The position numbers were made by a program, and so were the translations under genes. From JAATFY01 sp049276515 (lineage in GTDB: Bacteria > Pseudomonadota > Alphaproteobacteria > UBA9219), in NCBI GenBank assembly GCA_049276515.1, contig JBASWO010000128.1, positions 1 through 11,152 of the forward strand: DNA of 11,152 bases, in the 5' to 3' direction. Position 1 is the stretch's first letter, and each line of letters begins with the position of its first letter. Below the pieces are notes generated by a model, which was given only the letters and a program-made list of their open reading frames with translations, was not told the DNA's origin and did no database searches. Positions 7,497 to 11,152 of the stretch are shown one piece after another.

Positions 7497-7673
7497 ATGA
7501 GCCGATACACTGAACTTCAATATGCAGGTGATAGTGGCACTTCTTGCATCAGCAAGGGCCAAGACTGTGGCGATGGCGGTAGTGATGGCATCCAGCCCAC
7601 AAGACCTGAACTTTATCTCCGGGTCTCAGCCGGTCCCCACTATACCCCCGGTGATGGCGGCACACGCATATAG
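7497..7673 (+). CDS. Small uncharacterised Gly/Asp-rich protein, 58 residues
   Basis: The frame runs from the ATG at 7497 to TAG at 7671-7673. Support comes from the full Shine-Dalgarno, the upstream control elements and the probable intrinsic terminator starting three bases after the stop; together they make a self-contained unit. The protein opens MSRYTELQYA and has no signal peptide or membrane segment. It has two cysteines (C17 and C24, in CISKGQDC) and three GD[SG]G motifs: GDSGTS at 11-16, GDGGSDG at 25-31 and GDGGTR at 52-57. A PTRPELYLRV segment lies between the last two. I recognise no family. A short Gly-rich two-Cys peptide could be a peptide-modification precursor, a regulator or a secreted factor, but no modifying enzyme or exporter is visible nearby. 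It occupies the place where an amidase gene often lies in related genomes. Confidence 0.65.
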   Translation: MSRYTELQYAGDSGTSCISKGQDCGDGGSDGIQPTRPELYLRVSAGPHYTPGDGGTRI

Positions 7674-7675
7674 CT

Positions 7676-7702
7676 AACCTCATCATAAAGAGGGTTTTTT
7701 TT
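7676..7702 (+). terminator. Probable intrinsic terminator after the 58-residue protein gene
   Basis: AACCTC (7676-7681) pairs with GAGG(G)TT (7690-7696), with one bulged G and an eight-base loop. A run of eight T (7695-7702) follows, partly shared with the stem. The stem is short, but its position and the T run fit a Rho-independent terminator isolating the small gene from rne. Confidence 0.65.
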
Positions 7703-7996
7703 CCTTTTTGAATAAGCTGTTGCTCTGGCTCTCACTTTAGGCCTATGATTACTTTAAGCACCGGAACCACAGTTGTGAGCATTGCTCCAAAGGTGGGAAT
7801 GTTGTGAAAACAATAAGTTACTTACTCAACTTAATGTTATCATGGCTGGCCCGGGCGAAAGATCGCGCCGCTGGCTTTTAGCCCCTCGCCGAGGACAGCC
7901 GCAGGCCGCGAAGAAGACATAACGAATTTGCCAGGTCTGGCGCCAAGTAGGGTCTTAAATCTCACCCTCACGGCGACGTACTGGCGGGAGAATTAA
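7703..7996 (+). other. Gene-free region and putative structured leader of rne
   Basis: No convincing gene lies between the terminator and rne. The first part (to about 7845) is ordinary AT-rich DNA with a small GAGC-ATT-GCTC hairpin near 7777-7787. From about 7845 the sequence turns sharply G+C-rich and is dense in hairpins: GCGA-AAGA-TCGC (7855-7866), GGCT-TTT-AGCC (7873-7883), CCTC-GCC-GAGG (7884-7894) and GCCA-GGTC-TGGC (7930-7941). A ribosome site GGGAG (7986-7990) closes it. With the candidate promoter at 7835-7843, the leader would be nearly 150 bases. In E. coli the rne leader mediates autoregulation through its structure; a similar role here is inferred. Confidence 0.5.
7835..7843 (+). 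promoter_or_regulatory. Possible extended -10 promoter for rne
   Basis: TGTTATCAT fits TGn-TATNNT just before the G+C-rich leader begins. The -35 region is poor. The position would put the transcript start near 7850. Confidence 0.3.
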
Positions 7997-10600
7997 ATGA
8001 CGAAGAGAATGCTTGTGGATGCCACGCATCCGGAAGAGACCCGTGTAGCAATTGTCGACGGGAATTGGCTCAACGATTTCGATTTTGAGCGCACCAGCAA
8101 AAAACAACTCAAAGGCAATATCTACCTTGCGAAAGTTATTCGCATTGAGCCCTCTTTACAGGCGGCTTTCGTAGAATATGGCGGTAATCGCCATGGGTTC
8201 CTGCCTTTCAGCGAAATCCACCCCGATTATTTCCGCATTCCAATGGCGGATCGCCCTCATGATGCCCCACCCGATGATGACGTGGGAGATGATGATGAAG
8301 GCGAAGATATCTCCGAAGGCTCCGAAGTCGACATCGCTGCTCATGCCGATGATGCTGATCACCATCACGAACATCACGATGGTGATCATCTTAATCATGA
8401 ACATCATGAAGATGAGCATATGCATAGTGAAGAGCCCGTCAGCTTTAATACACCAGCCGAACATGGTGCTTTGGAACAGACCTCACCACCTTTGACCGAA
8501 GCTGGCTCTTATAATGCTTCACCTGCGTCCGAATTTGCTTCAGAAGCTGGAAATGATCTTGGATTGATTACTGATTTTGGCAACGCTGCCATTAGCGATC
8601 CTAATCTTGTACCACCTCCCGTAACAGTTGAAACCGTTGGCGGTGAAGCTGCAGTAGAAGAAGAACGTTATCGTCGCCCGCCACGTCCACGCTATAAAAT
8701 CCAAGAAGTTGTTAAGCGCCGCCAAGTCATGTTGATCCAAGTGGTCAAGGAAGAACGCGGCAATAAAGGCGCAGCACTTACAACCTTTCTTTCTCTCGCC
8801 GGACGTTATTGCGTCTTGATGCCCAACACAGACCATGGTGGCGGCGTATCGCGTAAAATCACAAGTCATCAAGACCGTCGCCGCATGAAGGAAATTCTGG
8901 ATCAATTGGAAATCCCTGAAGGCATGGCCGTTATTTTGCGTACAGCTGGCATGGAACAATCGCCACCAGAAATTCAGCGCGATTTGGAATATTTACTGCG
9001 TCTTTGGAACAATATTCGCGAACAAACGCTCCAATCAACAGCGCCAGCTTTGATTTATGAAGAAGCAAATCTTATCAAACGCTCAATGCGCGATATGTAC
9101 GCGCCCGATCTCAGTGAAATTCTCGTATCTGGTCAGCGCGGTCACTTCTTGGCGACCGAATTTATGCGAACGATCATGCCGGATCAGCTTGATAAGGTTA
9201 AACTCTACGAAGATACGGTTCCTCTTTTCTTCCGCTACAATGTCGAAAAGCAAATCGATCAACTTTATAACCCCACAGTTCAACTTCGCTCCGGCGGCTA
9301 TATTGTTATTAATCCAACAGAAGCTTTGGTCTCTATCGACGTTAATTCTGGTCGCGCGACGCGCGAACGGCACATTGAAGGTACAGCTCTTAAAACCAAT
9401 CTAGAAGCTGCAGAAGAAATTGCGCGGCAATTACGCTTACGCGACCTCGCTGGTCTTGTTGTCATTGACTTCATTGATATGGAAGATGGCCGGAACAATA
9501 GCGCTGTCGAGCGCCGCCTTAAGGAAGCCATGCGCTCTGATCGCGCGCGTCTCCAAATCGGCCGCATCTCGCCCTTTGGCCTGTTAGAACTATCACGTCA
9601 GCGTCTACACCCAAGCTTGATGGAAATTAATTTCGAGAAGTGCCCACATTGCGCCGGTCTTGGCCTGATACGTTCGATTGATTCCGCAGCGATCTCCATC
9701 CTGCGCATGATCGAAGAAGAAGGCATTCGTAATGGTGCAGCCGAATTGGTCCTCAATGTACCAACCAAAGTTGCTCTTTATATTCTCAATCAAAAACGCC
9801 CTGCTCTGAGCGAAATTGAAGCGCGTTACAACCTTCAAGTTCTGTTGCATAGCGATGATGAATTAGTCCCACCCGATTACAAACTGGAACGCGTGAAACC
9901 AAACGGTGAGCGCACACCCGTAGCCGCTGTGAATAGTGATCAACTTTTGGCTGGTATTGAACGCCCTCCCGCCCCTGTTTATGGTGATAGTGAGCAAGCG
10001 TTAGGTGACAAGCCAGAAACAGAGGGCCGGCCAAACCGTGAAAATGGTGGACGCCGTCGTCGTGGTCGCTACGGCTATGGTCGCAACCGCAACAATCAAA
10101 ATCCCAACCAGCAAGCCGGCGCTGAACGCGGTGAGCAGCCAACCTCAGATGAGACAAATGGCAATGTTGTAGAAGCACAGCATGACGGAAATGATAATAT
10201 TGGCAATACCATAGGTGCTCCAAATGCAACGCCGGGTAACCCCAACAATCAAGACCAGCAACGCCGAGCAGGTCGTCGTCGCGGACGCCGCGGCGGACGC
10301 GGACGCCGCCCCAATGGCGAACAAGGTCAGTCTGGACATCAGCGTCGTGACGGTGGTGGTGGACATCATCAACGCAACGACCAACAGCAAGGTAACTGGA
10401 ACCGTGGCCCCCAGACCCCAGCCCCTATGGCTGTCGCTCCTGTGCCAACAAGTATCCATGAACTCGATACAACACCGCGTGAAGCTCGCGGCTACGGAGC
10501 GCAAGAATCCGCGCCCCGCTCCTCTTCGCCCTATGAAGTTGTCGACCAAGCAAGCGACAAACCCAAAGGCGGTTGGTGGCGCAAGCTAACCGGCCAATAA
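7997..10600 (+). CDS. rne: Ribonuclease E (RNase E/G family) with His-rich S1 insert
   Basis: RNase E is the endonuclease that starts mRNA decay, processes stable RNAs and scaffolds the degradosome. It has 867 residues. The S1 domain begins near residue 38 and is split by an insert of about 145 residues (roughly 85-230). The insert opens with an Asp/Glu run and holds 12 His between 116 and 143. The catalytic core is intact: D448 and N450 in SIDVNSG, D491 in VVIDFIDMED, and the zinc-link CPHC at 549-552. The spacings match E. coli D303/N305/D346 and C404/C407, shifted by 145. The C-terminal part (about 640-867) is disordered, with Arg-rich RNA-binding patches at 684-698 and 756-771. It ends with GGWWRKLTGQ, whose GWW resembles the PNPase-binding motif of Caulobacter RNase E. 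GGGAG lies six bases before the ATG. The M48 protease gene follows 37 bases on, with no terminator. Confidence 0.96.
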   Translation: MTKRMLVDATHPEETRVAIVDGNWLNDFDFERTSKKQLKGNIYLAKVIRIEPSLQAAFVEYGGNRHGFLPFSEIHPDYFRIPMADRPHDAPPDDDVGDDDEGEDISEGSEVDIAAHADDADHHHEHHDGDHLNHEHHEDEHMHSEEPVSFNTPAEHGALEQTSPPLTEAGSYNASPASEFASEAGNDLGLITDFGNAAISDPNLVPPPVTVETVGGEAAVEEERYRRPPRPRYKIQEVVKRRQVMLIQVVKEERGNKGAALTTFLSLAGRYCVLMPNTDHGGGVSRKITSHQDRRRMKEILDQLEIPEGMAVILRTAGMEQSPPEIQRDLEYLLRLWNNIREQTLQSTAPALIYEEANLIKRSMRDMYAPDLSEILVSGQRGHFLATEFMRTIMPDQLDKVKLYEDTVPLFFRYNVEKQIDQLYNPTVQLRSGGYIVINPTEALVSIDVNSGRATRERHIEGTALKTNLEAAEEIARQLRLRDLAGLVVIDFIDMEDGRNNSAVERRLKEAMRSDRARLQIGRISPFGLLELSRQRLHPSLMEINFEKCPHCAGLGLIRSIDSAAISILRMIEEEGIRNGAAELVLNVPTKVALYILNQKRPALSEIEARYNLQVLLHSDDELVPPDYKLERVKPNGERTPVAAVNSDQLLAGIERPPAPVYGDSEQALGDKPETEGRPNRENGGRRRRGRYGYGRNRNNQNPNQQAGAERGEQPTSDETNGNVVEAQHDGNDNIGNTIGAPNATPGNPNNQDQQRRAGRRRGRRGGRGRRPNGEQGQSGHQRRDGGGGHHQRNDQQQGNWNRGPQTPAPMAVAPVPTSIHELDTTPREARGYGAQESAPRSSSPYEVVDQASDKPKGGWWRKLTGQ
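8249..8686 (+). other. Acidic and His-rich insertion within the RNase E S1 domain
   Basis: Codons 85-230 interrupt the conserved S1 sequence between PDYFRIP and RRPPRPRYKIQEVVKRRQ. An acidic block (about 93-112) leads into a His/Asp/Glu block (116-146) in which 11 of residues 122-143 are His. A low-complexity Ser/Thr/Pro/Ala/Glu stretch follows. Acidic inserts at this site are known in alphaproteobacterial RNase E; the histidine density is what stands out. Metal binding is a reasonable guess but unproven. Confidence 0.8.
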
Positions 10601-10637
10601 AGTCTCTCTCACCCCCAACAACGGGACGGCAGGATTG

Positions 10638-11152
10638 ATGACCAACTTTGTTAAAAAACTTTGTTGGGTATTTTTAATGCTGGCTACATTTACGCCTGCA
10701 CTTGCCGATGAAGACGGTAAGGGCCCTCAGTTTATCCGCGATGCAGAAATTGAAAACTACCTCCGAGATCTAGCCGCCCCCATTTATCGCGCAGCGGATA
10801 TAAACCCAGATAGTATTTCAATAGCCATTGTTAGAAGCAATGCGATCAACGCCTTTGTCGCCGGAGGCATGAATGAATTTTTCTATACAGGTCTTTTGCA
10901 ATTAGCCGATACACCAGAACAACTCGCTGGCGTTATAGCCCACGAAACCGGCCACATCTCTGGTGGTCATTTGGTGCGTGGCCAAGAAGAAATGCGTAAC
11001 GCTTCAACACAAGCTATTTTAGGAATGCTCTTATCGGTTGCCGCAGGCGCTGTAAGCGGTAACGGACAAGCTGCAGCAGGAGCCATCAGCGGTACACAAC
11101 ATCTCGTCCAACGCAGCGTTCTTGGCTTTACGCGCTCACAAGAGTCATCAGC
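10638..11152 (+). CDS. Periplasmic M48-family zinc metalloprotease (3' end beyond the window)
   Basis: 171 codons are visible before the right edge. Residues 1-23 form a signal peptide (K6, K7, a hydrophobic core, cleavage after ALA), so the enzyme should be periplasmic or membrane-associated. The zinc site is HETGH at 102-106 with catalytic E103, and E169 in TRSQES is positioned as the third ligand. An Ala/Gly-rich hydrophobic stretch at 126-150 follows the active site, as in the BepA/LoiP group. BepA-type members act in outer-membrane protein quality control and usually carry C-terminal TPR repeats, which would lie beyond the window. AGGA sits a few bases before the ATG. The 37-base spacing from rne without a terminator suggests shared transcription, and this gene order recurs in alphaproteobacteria. 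I leave the symbol blank because the C-terminal half is unseen. Confidence 0.9.
   Translation, partial: MTNFVKKLCWVFLMLATFTPALADEDGKGPQFIRDAEIENYLRDLAAPIYRAADINPDSISIAIVRSNAINAFVAGGMNEFFYTGLLQLADTPEQLAGVIAHETGHISGGHLVRGQEEMRNASTQAILGMLLSVAAGAVSGNGQAAAGAISGTQHLVQRSVLGFTRSQESS

Noticed and set aside
7745..7807. 20-codon ATG-TGA frame ahead of rne
   Set aside because: AGG lies too close to the ATG, the frame is very short, and no conserved feature or regulatory peptide pattern is visible.
8156..8495. Met/Ile-rich frames on both strands over the His-rich region of rne
   Set aside because: They are produced by the repetitive CAT/GAT codons of the His/Asp insert read in other frames.

Overview
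The window looks like chromosomal housekeeping DNA from an alphaproteobacterium of moderate G+C content (estimated by eye). The main evidence is the gene content and its order. It has efp next to suhB and mrcA followed by prfB. It has an RNase E with a large acidic insert in the S1 region and a C-terminal GWW motif, followed by an M48 metalloprotease gene. The release factor 2 also carries alphaproteobacterial signature segments, such as SPY in the anticodon loop. The genus cannot be named. I see no tRNA, rRNA, CRISPR array, insertion sequence or phage gene.

Layout. Bases 1-1463 (minus) hold an open-ended gene for an exported protein with a proline-rich linker and tandem 56-residue four-cysteine repeats. 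It runs off the left edge. A consensus DnaA box lies in the gap between it and suhB. Bases 1585-2952 (minus) are the tight pair efp-suhB. Bases 3218-3652 (plus) encode an unrecognised 144-residue protein that ends one base from the convergent prfB stop. Bases 3654-7354 (minus) are mrcA (PBP1A) followed by prfB. The prfB gene is read through a programmed +1 frameshift, so it appears as two open frames.

The divergent region 7355-7996 separates mrcA from rne. It holds a perfect CRP-type palindrome and a 58-codon reading frame with the strongest Shine-Dalgarno in the window. A probable intrinsic terminator follows that frame, and then a G+C-rich, hairpin-dense rne leader. In many alphaproteobacteria an N-acetylmuramoyl-L-alanine amidase gene sits between rne and mrcA; it is absent here. 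Bases 7997-10600 (plus) are rne, followed 37 bases later by a 3'-truncated gene for a periplasmic M48 zinc protease.

How the genes relate. efp, prfB and rne act in translation and RNA turnover. mrcA builds peptidoglycan, and the M48 protease probably serves envelope quality control. The least explained parts are the 58-residue protein with its upstream palindromes, the histidine-rich insert inside RNase E, the cysteine-repeat exported protein and the 144-residue protein.
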